64,000 nucleotides of DNA, taken from assembly GCA_002842215.1 (NCBI GenBank), contig PHCC01000005.1:124001-188000 (forward strand), in the 5' to 3' direction. Shown piece after piece: positions 8,939 through 17,177 of this stretch; the stretch's first letter is position 1, and each line of letters begins with the position of its first letter. The DNA is from Betaproteobacteria bacterium HGW-Betaproteobacteria-9 (GTDB lineage: Bacteria > Pseudomonadota > Gammaproteobacteria > Burkholderiales > Burkholderiaceae_C). The notes below the pieces were generated by a model. That model saw nothing but the letters and a program-made list of their open reading frames with translations. It was not told where the DNA came from and searched no databases. Made by a program: the position numbers and the translations under genes.

Positions 8939-9892
8939 TCAGAAGTTGTGGCGAACGCCCAGAGCCAAGTGGTTGAAGTTCTTGGCGTCTTCACCCTTGC
9001 CATCACGAACGATCGCTGCGTAGGTGAAGGTGCGCTTGCTCAGAGCGTACTTGGCTTCAACCAGCAGATCGGTGTCTTTGGCTTCGGTGTCGCGTGCGAC
9101 ATCCAGAGTCAGGGTCACAGGGCCCATGGTGGTGCTGCCGCCCAGCGTGAAGCCCTTGGCAACGCCAGAAGGATCCATCACAGAACCGGCCAGCTTGAAG
9201 CCACCGAAGTCGTAGCTGGCGCCCAGCACCTTGCCGGCGTCGGCATCCTGGACCTTGTCGTAAGAGAAGGCCACAACGATCGGGCCATTGCGGTAAATGG
9301 CGTTCAGGTTGTTGCGCGCACGCTCAACACCAGCGATAGCGGGAGTTGTGGCGGTAGCGGCCACGGCGCCAACCAAGTTGTTGCCCTTGAGCACGTGAGC
9401 ATAGCTGACGGAGAAGCCGGCCATGCTGGGAGTCGTGTACATGATCTGGGCAGAACTGCGGGTGTTCAGGAAGCCGAACTGCGAGCCCACGACCGAGTAG
9501 TTGGCGGTGCCGGTCAGTTCCCAGGCAGCGATGCCATAGAACGACGGGGTCAGGCTGCGACCCAGGCGCAGGTCACCGAAACCGCCACTCAGGTTCATCC
9601 AGGCAGCACGACCAAAATCACCAGCGCCGGCGGTGGAGATGGAACCATCGCCCAAGCTGAGACCTTGCTCGAAGTTGAAACCGGCCTTCAGACCGCCACC
9701 GAGGTCTTCGGTGCCACGCACGCCCCAACGGCTGGTACCGTTGTTCAAACTGCCAGCGCTCATCACAGCGGCGGAGGTGTCGGTCGACTTGGTCAGGGCC
9801 ACGTCGGCCACGCCGTACAAGGTCACGGAAGATTGAGCGAAAGCGGCGCCGGTGGCAGCCACGGCGGCCAGAGCAATCAGGGTCTTTTTCAT
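8939..9892 (-). CDS. Outer-membrane general porin (paralogue)
   Basis: 317-aa porin. The ATG at 9892 begins a standard signal peptide (MKKTLIALAAVAATGAAFAQ); the open frame extends upstream but that part lacks porin features. The mature protein starts SSVTLYGVADVALTK and ends in Phe (LGVRHNF). It shares the family layout with the porin at 7725-8651, but the loops differ, so the two may differ in pore selectivity. It is the first gene upstream and divergent to coq7; the 283-bp gap between them must hold both promoters. Confidence 0.93.
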   Translation of the reverse strand: MKKTLIALAAVAATGAAFAQSSVTLYGVADVALTKSTDTSAAVMSAGSLNNGTSRWGVRGTEDLGGGLKAGFNFEQGLSLGDGSISTAGAGDFGRAAWMNLSGGFGDLRLGRSLTPSFYGIAAWELTGTANYSVVGSQFGFLNTRSSAQIMYTTPSMAGFSVSYAHVLKGNNLVGAVAATATTPAIAGVERARNNLNAIYRNGPIVVAFSYDKVQDADAGKVLGASYDFGGFKLAGSVMDPSGVAKGFTLGGSTTMGPVTLTLDVARDTEAKDTDLLVEAKYALSKRTFTYAAIVRDGKGEDAKNFNHLALGVRHNF

Positions 9893-10175
9893 TGAGAGTA
9901 TCTCCAAGGTTGAATAAGAGGCCGTGGGTCTTAAGCCCTCGAGCCAACCTCCGTTCGTGGAAGCTGTTGCGATTGCACCAGAAGGGGCAGCCCGATGCAA
10001 AGCTTTCAGCCACCGGGGCACAGCTTTGTTGCAAAAAAGCGACAAGCCGTACACCCCAATGCATTTCGAACCACCAACAAAATAAGGGTAAATACCAAGT
10101 ACGTCGCCTATCTGCGGGAAAATAGCCTTCTGTTTGGCCCAATTGGTACCGAACCCACTCCCTGGAGATCTGCGT

Positions 10176-10823
10176 ATGGATGCCTTGCTCAATGCCGCCG
10201 ACTCGGCATTACGCACCATTTTTGTGCACCCTCGCGCCTCACGCGCCTGTCCCACAGTTCCCGAGTGTGGCGACGAGCAACTGAGCGAATCGGACCGGAT
10301 ATTGTCTGGCGCCCTGATGAGGGTGAATCATGTTGGTGAGGTGTGCGCTCAAGCGTTGTACACCGCGCAAGCGCTGGCGGCACGCTCACCCCGGTCCAAC
10401 CAACGGACGGCCCATCCGGCACTGGCGGTCCAGCTGGAGGCCGCAGGCAAAGAAGAAACCGATCACTTGGCCTGGACGCGACAGCGCCTGGACGAACTGG
10501 GCGCACGACCCTCTCTGCTGAATCCGCTCTGGTATGCGGGTGCTTTTGGACTGGGCTTGCTGGCTGGGCGCTTTGGGCCGGGCGTGAGTCTGGGCTTTGT
10601 GGTGGAGACGGAGCGCCAGGTGGAAGCGCATCTGGCCAGTCACATGGACCGCCTGCCCCCCGGTGATCAGGCCTCACGGGCCATCGTGGCTCAGATGAAG
10701 GACGACGAAGCACGCCACGCCCGCGAGGCCCAACACGCGGGGGCCACCGAGTTGCCAGAACCCGTCAGAGGCCTGATGCGACTTGCCGCCCGTGTGATGA
10801 CAACGGTGGCGCATCGGATCTGA
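10176..10823 (+). CDS. coq7: 2-polyprenyl-3-methyl-6-methoxy-1,4-benzoquinone monooxygenase
   Basis: Membrane-associated diiron hydroxylase of ubiquinone biosynthesis, 215 aa. Iron-ligand motifs typical of the family are visible: HVGEVCAQ (Glu), [14 protein letters not shown] and DDEARHA. The ATG at 10176 is preferred because CTGGAG lies 9 nt upstream and because the family begins about here; an upstream frame start at 10134 is less likely. Monocistronic as far as seen. Confidence 0.93.
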   Translation: MDALLNAADSALRTIFVHPRASRACPTVPECGDEQLSESDRILSGALMRVNHVGEVCAQALYTAQALAARSPRSNQRTAHPALAVQLEAAGKEETDHLAWTRQRLDELGARPSLLNPLWYAGAFGLGLLAGRFGPGVSLGFVVETERQVEAHLASHMDRLPPGDQASRAIVAQMKDDEARHAREAQHAGATELPEPVRGLMRLAARVMTTVAHRI

Positions 10824-10850
10824 GCGCCTGAAGACGCCGTCAGCACGGGC

Positions 10851-11300
10851 TCAGACTTCCAGCACGTCAAAACCGGTGGTGATTTCCGCCGTCTTGCCCA
10901 GCATGATGCTGGCAGAACAGTATTTGTCGTGACTCATGGCAATGGCTCGCTCCACCGCCGCGGGCGGGATGGTCTTGCCGGTGACCGTGAAATGCATGTG
11001 GATCTTGGTGAAGACCTTGGGATCGGTCTCGGCCCGTTCGGTGCTGAGCTTGACGCTGCAGCCCCGAACATCGTGGCGGCCACGTTTCAGGATCAGCACC
11101 ACGTCGTAGGCAGTACAGCCACCAGTGCCAGCCAGAAGTGTTTCCATGGGCCGCGGCGCCATGTTGGCCCCGCCATTTTCAGGTTTCGCGGCGTCTGGAG
11201 CACCGTCCATCACCAACACATGACCACTGCCGGTTTCCGCCACAAAACCCATGTGCGATCGGGTGCCGGTGGCGCCGGTCCAGGAGACGGTGCATTCCAT
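10851..11300 (-). CDS. OsmC family protein
   Basis: 149-aa member of the OsmC/Ohr superfamily (YhfA-like branch). It has the conserved Cys in LAGTGGCTAYDV, a second Cys in SHDKYCSAS, and the central helix-strand layout. Some family members reduce organic hydroperoxides through two cysteines; here the two Cys positions are present but the substrate is not known. It converges with coq7 and is divergent from the small-RNA/ilvA unit. Confidence 0.88.
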   Translation of the reverse strand: MECTVSWTGATGTRSHMGFVAETGSGHVLVMDGAPDAAKPENGGANMAPRPMETLLAGTGGCTAYDVVLILKRGRHDVRGCSVKLSTERAETDPKVFTKIHMHFTVTGKTIPPAAVERAIAMSHDKYCSASIMLGKTAEITTGFDVLEV

Positions 11301-11376
11301 GAAGCTTCCAGATGTGAAATAAACGACGATTTTGGAATCTGCTCCCTAAAAAGGAGCGAATTCACGATTCAGGATG

Positions 11377-11404
11377 TTGCGTTGCAGCATGCGAGCGCTA
11401 TACT
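11377..11404 (+). promoter_or_regulatory. Sigma-70-type promoter for the small RNA upstream of ilvA
   Basis: TTGCGT (-35 like) and TATACT (-10 like) with a 16-bp spacer. The expected transcription start is near 11411, which would yield a ~79-nt transcript up to the terminator ending at 11489. Read from sequence only. Confidence 0.6.
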
Positions 11405-11410
11405 AGCGTT

Positions 11411-11489
11411 ATTGTATTGAAGGTTGTCTCCTCTGCCCTCCAAGGGTGGATTTAAACCCGGACCGGTTCTTCCAGTCCGGGTTTTTTTT
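11411..11489 (+). ncRNA. Candidate small RNA or ilvA leader with its own terminator
   Basis: Transcript-like unit between a good promoter and an intrinsic terminator (CCCGGAC stem at 11457-11463 and 11475-11481, followed by eight T). Before the terminator lies a pyrimidine-rich stretch with CTCCTCT and CCCTCC, the latter partly in a small hairpin CCCT-CCA-AGGG. CU-rich anti-Shine-Dalgarno-like patches of this kind occur in some betaproteobacterial small RNAs. It could alternatively be an attenuated leader of ilvA, which starts 44 nt downstream, but no leader peptide rich in Ile/Val/Leu/Thr codons was found. Confidence 0.55.
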
Positions 11490-11532
11490 GGCCGACTGGC
11501 GCGCTCTATATGATGAGCACCGAGGAAACACC

Positions 11533-13143
11533 ATGCCCGTCAGCCCCAAAAAGCCCGCCGCCCCTGCCGCTCTGCCGGCCTCGTCCCCCGTCACAACGCT
11601 GACACCCGCCGAATACCTCAAGAAGATCCTGACAGCCCGGGTCTATGACGTGGCGGTTGAATCGGCCTTGGAACCGGCAAAAAACCTGGGCCGGCGTCTG
11701 CACAACACGGTGCTGCTCAAGCGCGAAGACCAGCAACCCGTTTTCAGCTTCAAGCTTCGCGGTGCCTACAACAAGATGGCGCAGCTGACACCCGAGCAGC
11801 TGAAAAAGGGGGTGATCTGTGCCTCGGCCGGCAACCACGCCCAAGGCGTGGCGCTGGGCGGCCACAAGCTGGGCACCCGCGCGGTGATCGTGATGCCAAC
11901 CACCACGCCACAGGTGAAGGTGGATGCGGTTCGGGCGCTCGGTGGTGACGTGGTGTTGCATGGCGACAGCTACTCCGATGCCTACACCCACGCGGTGGCG
12001 CTGCAAAAAAAGCAGGGCCTGACTTTCGTGCACCCCTTTGACGACCCGGACGTGATCGCCGGCCAGGGCACGATTGCCATGGAAATCCTGCGACAGCTGC
12101 AAAGTCTGGGTTCGGACCACTTGGACGCGGTGTTCGTCGCGATTGGCGGCGGCGGCCTGATTTCGGGTGTGGCCAACTACATCAAGGCGGTGCGACCGGA
12201 AATCAAGGTGATCGGCGTGCAGACCGTGGACTCCGACGCCATGATGCAATCGGTCCAGGCTGGCCAGCGCATCACGCTGGCCGATGTGGGTCTTTTCGCG
12301 GACGGTACGGCCGTCAAGCTCGTGGGCGAAGAAACCTTCCGCATCGCCAGCGGTCTGGTGGACGAGTTCATGGTGGTCGACACCGACGCGGTGTGTGCCG
12401 CCATCAAGGACATCTTTATCGACACGCGCAGCATCGTGGAACCCTCGGGCGCGATGGCGGTGGCCGCTGTCAAGCAGTACGTGGCCAAGCACAAGACCAA
12501 AGGCGAGACCTACGCCGCTATCCTGTGCGGCGCCAACATGAACTTTGACCGGCTGCGCTTCGTGGCCGAACGCGCCGAAGTGGGTGAAGAGCGGGAAGCA
12601 CTGTTCGCCGTGACCATCCCCGAAGAGCGCGGCAGCTTCAAACGTTTTCTGGAAACCATTGGTGGCCTGCCCGGCGGTCCGCGCAACGTGACCGAGTTCA
12701 ACTACCGGATCGGCAACGCCGACACGGCGCACGTTTTTGTGGGACTGACCACGCAGGGCAAGGGTGAGTCGGCCCGGATCGCCGCCAATTTCAAGCGCCA
12801 GGGTTTCGAGGCGCTGGACCTCACGCACGACGACCTGGCCAAAGAACATATTCGCCACATGGTAGGTGGGCATTCACCGCTGGCCCAGGACGAGCGTCTG
12901 TTGCGCTTCGTCTTTCCCGAGCGGCCAGGCGCCTTGCTCAAGTTTCTCAGCCTGATGCGCCCGGGCTGGAACATCAGCCTGTTTCACTACCGCAACCAGG
13001 GTGCTGACTACGGCCGCATCCTGGTTGGGCTCCAGGTGCCTCCCAAGGACGACAAGGCGTTTGCGCGCTTCCTCGACACACTGGGCTACCCGTACGTCGA
13101 GGAAACCGCCAATCCGGTGTACCGTCTGTTTCTCAAAAGCTGA
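11533..13143 (+). CDS. ilvA: Biosynthetic threonine ammonia-lyase
   Basis: PLP-dependent threonine deaminase, 536 aa, first step of isoleucine synthesis (threonine to 2-oxobutanoate). Seen: the PLP-lysine motif FSFKLRGAYNKM, ASAGNHAQGVA, the glycine loop IGGGGLISG, and a long C-terminal regulatory part with two ACT-like domains (EERGSFKRFLETIGG and PERPGALLKFLSLM). The ATG at 11533 is chosen because GAGG at 11522-11525 precedes it; an upstream start would run through the terminator hairpin. cobT follows after 12 bp. Confidence 0.95.
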   Translation: MPVSPKKPAAPAALPASSPVTTLTPAEYLKKILTARVYDVAVESALEPAKNLGRRLHNTVLLKREDQQPVFSFKLRGAYNKMAQLTPEQLKKGVICASAGNHAQGVALGGHKLGTRAVIVMPTTTPQVKVDAVRALGGDVVLHGDSYSDAYTHAVALQKKQGLTFVHPFDDPDVIAGQGTIAMEILRQLQSLGSDHLDAVFVAIGGGGLISGVANYIKAVRPEIKVIGVQTVDSDAMMQSVQAGQRITLADVGLFADGTAVKLVGEETFRIASGLVDEFMVVDTDAVCAAIKDIFIDTRSIVEPSGAMAVAAVKQYVAKHKTKGETYAAILCGANMNFDRLRFVAERAEVGEEREALFAVTIPEERGSFKRFLETIGGLPGGPRNVTEFNYRIGNADTAHVFVGLTTQGKGESARIAANFKRQGFEALDLTHDDLAKEHIRHMVGGHSPLAQDERLLRFVFPERPGALLKFLSLMRPGWNISLFHYRNQGADYGRILVGLQVPPKDDKAFARFLDTLGYPYVEETANPVYRLFLKS

Positions 13144-13155
13144 GGCACCGAGACC

Positions 13156-14241
13156 ATGGACGCAAGGACTGAAACAGTGGTTGAAGAACCCCGGAACGGA
13201 GCGTCCTTGCCGGAACCCCAATGGCCGCAGGTGGAGCCCACGGATGACGCTGAACTGGAGTCGTACCTCCGGCAGCAGCTCCGGCCGGAGCACCTGCCCG
13301 AACACGCCTTGGGCCGCATGGAAACACTGGCCCTGCAACTGGCCGGCATCCAGCACGCCAGCCCGCTGATTTTCGATCAGGTCCGCCTCGACCAACCGCA
13401 GTTGCTGGTGTTTGCCGGCGACCACGGCATTGCCGACGAAGGCGTTTCGCTGTCTGAACAGGGCCTCACCCGCCAGCGCGTGCTGCACATGTTGCAGGGC
13501 ACGTCACTGGTCAACAGCCTGGCCGAGCAGCAGGGCTTCAATCTGACGGTGGTGGACGCGGGTGTGGCCTCCCACATCCTGCTGCCCGACGATGCCCCGT
13601 CGCAAGTCCCGCTCCTGCTGCGCAAGATCGGTTACGGCACCCGCAACATGGTGCTGGGTCCGGCCATGTCGGTTCCGCAGGCCATTGCCGCGTTGAACGC
13701 AGGCATGGACGTGGTGAAGCACCTGCCCGGCAACGTGCTCGCCCTCGGCGATGTCGGCGTGGCCAACACATCCTGCGCTGCGCTGCTGCTGTCGCGCCTT
13801 TGCGGGGTGCCACTGAGCGATGCCTGTGGAGTCGGTGCCGGCCCGGACGAGGTCCGCCTGAAGCACAAGCTGGAGAAACTCTTCGCCGCCGCCAGCCGGC
13901 ACCGCAAAGCGGTCAAGCCACTGGACGCGCTGGCCGCCATGGGCGGATTTGAAATCGCCATGATGGCCGGCGCGATGCTGCAGGCTGCGAGCGAGCGGCG
14001 CGTGGTGCTGGTGGACGGGTTTGTGGCCGGAGCGGCAGCGCTGGTGGCGCGCGGCCTGGTCCCTGCTGTGGCGGACTACCTGGTGTTTGCCCACCGGTCG
14101 GCCGACCCGGGCCACCGCTTGCTGCTGATCCACCTGCAAGCCCAGCCACTGCTGGACATGGAACTGCGCATGGGCCAGGGTGTGGGCACCTTGCTGGCCT
14201 GGCCCCTGCTGCAGGCGGCCCAGCGGCTCTTGGCGCGCTGA
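13156..14241 (+). CDS. cobT: CobT-like nicotinate-nucleotide:dimethylbenzimidazole phosphoribosyltransferase homologue
   Basis: 361-aa member of the CobT family, which makes alpha-ribazole phosphate for the lower ligand of cobamides. Conserved blocks are visible: VFAGDHGIADEGVS, LGDVGVANTS, and MGGFEIAMMAGAML. Two positions depart from the usual family residues: the GEMGIGNT block reads GDVGVANT, and the C-terminal block with the catalytic Glu (usually LGEGTG/LGEGSG) reads MGQGVGT. The enzyme may therefore have changed activity. It lies 12 bp after ilvA; no other cobalamin genes are in the window. Confidence 0.82.
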   Translation: MDARTETVVEEPRNGASLPEPQWPQVEPTDDAELESYLRQQLRPEHLPEHALGRMETLALQLAGIQHASPLIFDQVRLDQPQLLVFAGDHGIADEGVSLSEQGLTRQRVLHMLQGTSLVNSLAEQQGFNLTVVDAGVASHILLPDDAPSQVPLLLRKIGYGTRNMVLGPAMSVPQAIAALNAGMDVVKHLPGNVLALGDVGVANTSCAALLLSRLCGVPLSDACGVGAGPDEVRLKHKLEKLFAAASRHRKAVKPLDALAAMGGFEIAMMAGAMLQAASERRVVLVDGFVAGAAALVARGLVPAVADYLVFAHRSADPGHRLLLIHLQAQPLLDMELRMGQGVGTLLAWPLLQAAQRLLAR

Positions 14242-14252
14242 ACCGGGGTCTT

Positions 14253-14753
14253 TCAGTCCTCGACCTTCGGCAGGACCAGCTGCACCGTGCTGGGCCCGAT
14301 GCGCTGGGGTCCCAGCCGGGCTTCACGGCCGTTCACCGACTGCAGCACCAAACCCGCCTCCAGCACATCGCCCACCCGCACGGGGCGCGGCGGCTGGTCG
14401 TCGATCGCGATCAGGGCTGCGCCGTCCTGCCCTGGGCGGACCGCCAGACCGATCAGCCGGTAACGCGTCGTTGGCGGCGGCGGCGCGCCCTCGGCCACCT
14501 CCTGTGAGGGCCGCGATCCCAGCGCGCGGGCCACCGCAGCCACGTCGACCTGGGGCGCCGATACCGCCAGCGCAGCCAGCGGGGTCAAAGGACCCTGCCC
14601 CCACACACGCAGCGCCCAGTACCCGGCACTCAGGCCCGCCGCCAGCCAGAACAGGCCGGCGGCCAGAGCGGGCCAGAAACGGCCACCCGTCCAGCCCGCT
14701 GCCGCACTGGCCACAGGGTTGAAGACGCGCCCGGAGAATGCCCGTTTGTTCAT
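14253..14753 (-). CDS. gspC: Type II secretion system protein GspC
   Basis: Inner-membrane linker between the T2SS assembly platform and the secretin, 166 aa. It has one transmembrane helix at residues ~28-50, then a Pro/Ala linker and the HR domain (TTRYRLIGLAVRP...AALIAIDDQPPRPVRVGD). The chain ends soon after the HR domain, so there is no PDZ or coiled-coil C-terminal domain. It is divergent from gspG and converges on cobT. Confidence 0.85.
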   Translation of the reverse strand: MNKRAFSGRVFNPVASAAAGWTGGRFWPALAAGLFWLAAGLSAGYWALRVWGQGPLTPLAALAVSAPQVDVAAVARALGSRPSQEVAEGAPPPPTTRYRLIGLAVRPGQDGAALIAIDDQPPRPVRVGDVLEAGLVLQSVNGREARLGPQRIGPSTVQLVLPKVED

Positions 14754-14858
14754 GGCCGCATTATGATCGACCGCCTGTCACGACCCTCTGTGGGTGTGCC
14801 TGCCGCTGGATGCCGTTCAGACCGGCGCACCCCAGCCATCTGCTCCCGGGAGATCGCC

Positions 14859-15326
14859 TTGAAACACCACCCTCTGTCCCCACACGCCACGTCTTTGATG
14901 CCCACCTGGCGGCGTTCGCTACAGCGCGGCTTCACGCTCATTGAACTGATGGTGGTGCTGGTCATCATCGGCGTGCTGGCCGCGCTGATCGTGCCCAACG
15001 TGCTCGATCGTGCCGACGACGCGCGAGTCACCGCGGCCAAGACCGACGTCAACAACCTGATGCAAGCGCTCAAGCTGTACCGCCTCGACAACCAGCGCTA
15101 CCCCACGAGCGAGCAGGGCCTGAACGCACTGCTCGTCAAGCCCACGATCAACCCGGTGCCGCCCAACTGGCGGCCTTATGTGGAAAAGCTGCCGGGTGAC
15201 CCCTGGAGCCGCCCTTACCAGTACCTCAACCCCGGCGTGCACGGCGAAGTCGACGTGCTGTCGCTGGGCGCCGACGGCCAGCCGGGTGGCGAAGGCCGCG
15301 ACGCCGACGTCGGCAGTTGGATGTGA
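14859..15326 (+). CDS. gspG: Major pseudopilin GspG
   Basis: Main subunit of the T2SS pseudopilus. The prepilin site is RG/FTLIELMVVLVIIG, followed by a hydrophobic helix and the GspG calcium-site/C-terminal pattern (DNQRYPTSEQGL, DPWSRPYQYLNPG). The start is uncertain: TTG at 14859 has a well-placed CGGGAG ribosome site 6 nt upstream (156 aa), whereas ATG at 14898 gives a more usual 11-residue leader (142 aa) but has no visible ribosome site. First gene of the long gsp operon. Confidence 0.93.
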   Translation: MKHHPLSPHATSLMPTWRRSLQRGFTLIELMVVLVIIGVLAALIVPNVLDRADDARVTAAKTDVNNLMQALKLYRLDNQRYPTSEQGLNALLVKPTINPVPPNWRPYVEKLPGDPWSRPYQYLNPGVHGEVDVLSLGADGQPGGEGRDADVGSWM

Positions 15327-15327
15327 A

Positions 15328-15425
15328 CAAACTCCCCCCTGCGCCGCTGTGCGGCTTCCCCCCAGGGGGACGGTGCCCTTGGACCGGCGTAGCCGGATCT
15401 TCGGCACCCGCTGGGCAGAGGCACG
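15328..15425 (+). repeat. Stop-proximal GC-rich repeat, copy 2 (gspG-gspH)
   Basis: Begins 7 nt after the gspG stop. It shows the C-run, TGCGCCGC-TGT-GCGGC hairpin, CCCCCC-AGGGGG and ACCGGC-GTA-GCCGG hairpin in the same order as copy 1. It fills most of the gspG-gspH gap and may adjust expression of the minor pseudopilins relative to GspG. Confidence 0.75.
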
Positions 15426-15494
15426 CAGCGCGAAGGGGTCTGTTGACTCCATCCCGATGGTTCGGGCACCCGAACGCATTGCAGGAGTGTTGAA

Positions 15495-15977
15495 GTGCCG
15501 TCGGCCCTGCCACGCACCAGCCCGATCCAACGGGGATTCACCCTGCTGGAGCTGATGGTCGTGGTGGCCATCGTGGCGCTGGCCACGGCCGGCGTGAGCC
15601 TGACCTTGCGCGACAACGACGGCAGCCGGTTGGAAACCGAAGCCCTGCGCCTCTCGGCGCTGCTTGAATCGGCGCGCGCCCAGTCGCGCAGCAGCGGTGT
15701 GCCGGTGTACTGGCGCCCGACAGCGGAGGGGTTCGAATTCCTGGGCGCGCCAGCGCGGCCGCAGGCGCCGGCTTCTCTGGCGCAGGAACGCAGCTGGCTG
15801 CACCCGGAGACCCGGGTGCAGATCGCCCAGCCCACTGGAGCGAGCAGCCTGGTGCTGGGTCCCGAGCCCCTGATCGCGGCGCAGCGCCTGCGGCTAATGC
15901 ACGGCGCGCACCAACTGACGTTGGGCACCGACGGGCTCTCTCCGTTCGCCGTGTTGCCCGAGGCCGCTGCGCCATGA
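15495..15977 (+). CDS. gspH: Minor pseudopilin GspH
   Basis: 160-aa minor pseudopilin. The leader MPSALPRTSPIQRG is followed by FTLLELMVVVAIVALATAG, the type IV prepilin signal with Glu at +5 and a membrane helix; a beta-rich globular domain follows. GTG start, with AGGAG at 15483-15487. It overlaps gspI by 4 bp. Confidence 0.9.
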   Translation: MPSALPRTSPIQRGFTLLELMVVVAIVALATAGVSLTLRDNDGSRLETEALRLSALLESARAQSRSSGVPVYWRPTAEGFEFLGAPARPQAPASLAQERSWLHPETRVQIAQPTGASSLVLGPEPLIAAQRLRLMHGAHQLTLGTDGLSPFAVLPEAAAP

Positions 15978-16363
15978 ACTCCGCTCGTTCTGGTGAACAC
16001 CGTGCCCGGGGTTTCACCCTGATCGAAATCCTCGTCGCGCTGGCGGTGGTGGCGATCACGCTGGCCGCCGGCATGCAGGCCACCGGCGCCCTCACCCGCG
16101 CCGCGGAGCGGCAAAGTGATCAATGGCTGGCCCAGCTCTGCGCCGAAAACGAGTTGACCAAGCTGCGCCTGAACCGCCAGCTGCCGGGTGTGGGCGAGAG
16201 CACGAGCACCTGCGAACAGGCAGGACGGCAGCTGCAGGTGCGACTGGCCGTGTTGCCGACGCCGAACCCCAACTTCCGGCGCGTCGACGCCGTGGTCGAG
16301 GGGCCGGTGCAAGGGGTGAATGCGCGGCTGCTCACCCTGTCCACGGTGATGGGACGGTATTGA
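15974..16363 (+). CDS. gspI: Minor pseudopilin GspI
   Basis: 129-aa minor pseudopilin with prepilin site RG/FTLIEILVALAVVAI and the GspI-type C-terminus (LAQLCAENELTKLRL...). Members form the tip complex with GspJ and GspK. ATG overlaps the gspH stop. A repeat follows immediately. Confidence 0.92.
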   Translation: MNSARSGEHRARGFTLIEILVALAVVAITLAAGMQATGALTRAAERQSDQWLAQLCAENELTKLRLNRQLPGVGESTSTCEQAGRQLQVRLAVLPTPNPNFRRVDAVVEGPVQGVNARLLTLSTVMGRY

Positions 16364-16367
16364 GATG

Positions 16368-16472
16368 AAACACCCCCCGCGCCGCTTCGCGTCACCCCCC
16401 TCAAGGGGGGCCGCACTGGCCGTCCGGCAAAGCCGGCCCGGCGGTGCCTCTGGGTGGCGTTGTTTCATGCGT
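16368..16472 (+). repeat. Stop-proximal GC-rich repeat, copy 3 (gspI-gspJ), including the gspJ start
   Basis: C-run about 10 nt after the gspI stop, then GCGCCGC-TTC-GCG, CCCCCC-TCAA-GGGGGG and CCGGC-AAA-GCCGG. Its tail, about 30 nt around GGTGCCTCTGGGTGGCG and ending TTTCATGCGT, is nearly identical to the tail of copy 7 at 52900-52934. The gspJ ATG lies in that tail. Confidence 0.78.
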
Positions 16473-17177
16473 CGAGGGTCGGCGCGCTACCAGCACCGAG
16501 GCTTCACCCTGATTGAACTGCTGGTGGCGCTGGCGGTGATGGGCTTGCTGGCCTTGCTCAGCTGGCGCTCGCTCGATGGCATGAACCGCGCCCAGGAAAT
16601 CACCCAGCAGCGCGCCGACGAGGTCCTGCGGCTGCAGGCGGCACTGGGTCAGTGGGGCGCCGATCTGGACGCCCTGGTCGAAACCGGCGAACTGGGCGCG
16701 CTGGATTTTGACGGCCGCGTGCTGCGCCTGACCCGGCGCGACAGCACCGAAAACGCACTGCAGAGTCCGGGCATCCGTGTGGTCGCATGGACGCGCAAGG
16801 ACCCGGCGGCCGGCGGCACCGGCGGCCCGCAATGGACGCGCTGGCAATCGCCGCCGCTGCGCCACCGCGACGAACTCGCGCAAGCCTGGGAACGGGCCTC
16901 GCAGTGGGGACTTGGTGAAAAACAACGCGATGGGGCGGGTGTCAACGACACCGCGCTCGCGCTGATCAGCATCGACCGCTGGCAACTTTTTTACCACCGC
17001 GGCGCCACCTGGGGCAATCCGCTGTCCTCCATCGGCAATGAAAGCGGTGGCGTGGCGGGCGTGAGCCTGCTGCCCAACGGGGTGCGCCTGGAGCTCAGCC
17101 TGTCCGCGGGGCAGGGCCTCTCGGGCACGCTGGTGCGCGACTGGGTGCGTCCGACGCTGACGGCCGGATCGCCATGA
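16467..17177 (+). CDS. gspJ: Minor pseudopilin GspJ
   Basis: Minor pseudopilin of 236 aa from ATG 16467, with prepilin site RG/FTLIELLVALAVMGLL and the GspJ core (DGMNRAQEITQQRADEVLRL). The frame is open back to 16365, but that extension is translated repeat DNA and would give an over-long leader, so 16467 is preferred. The start codon lies in the tail of the upstream repeat. It overlaps gspK by 4 bp. Confidence 0.9.
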   Translation: MRRGSARYQHRGFTLIELLVALAVMGLLALLSWRSLDGMNRAQEITQQRADEVLRLQAALGQWGADLDALVETGELGALDFDGRVLRLTRRDSTENALQSPGIRVVAWTRKDPAAGGTGGPQWTRWQSPPLRHRDELAQAWERASQWGLGEKQRDGAGVNDTALALISIDRWQLFYHRGATWGNPLSSIGNESGGVAGVSLLPNGVRLELSLSAGQGLSGTLVRDWVRPTLTAGSP

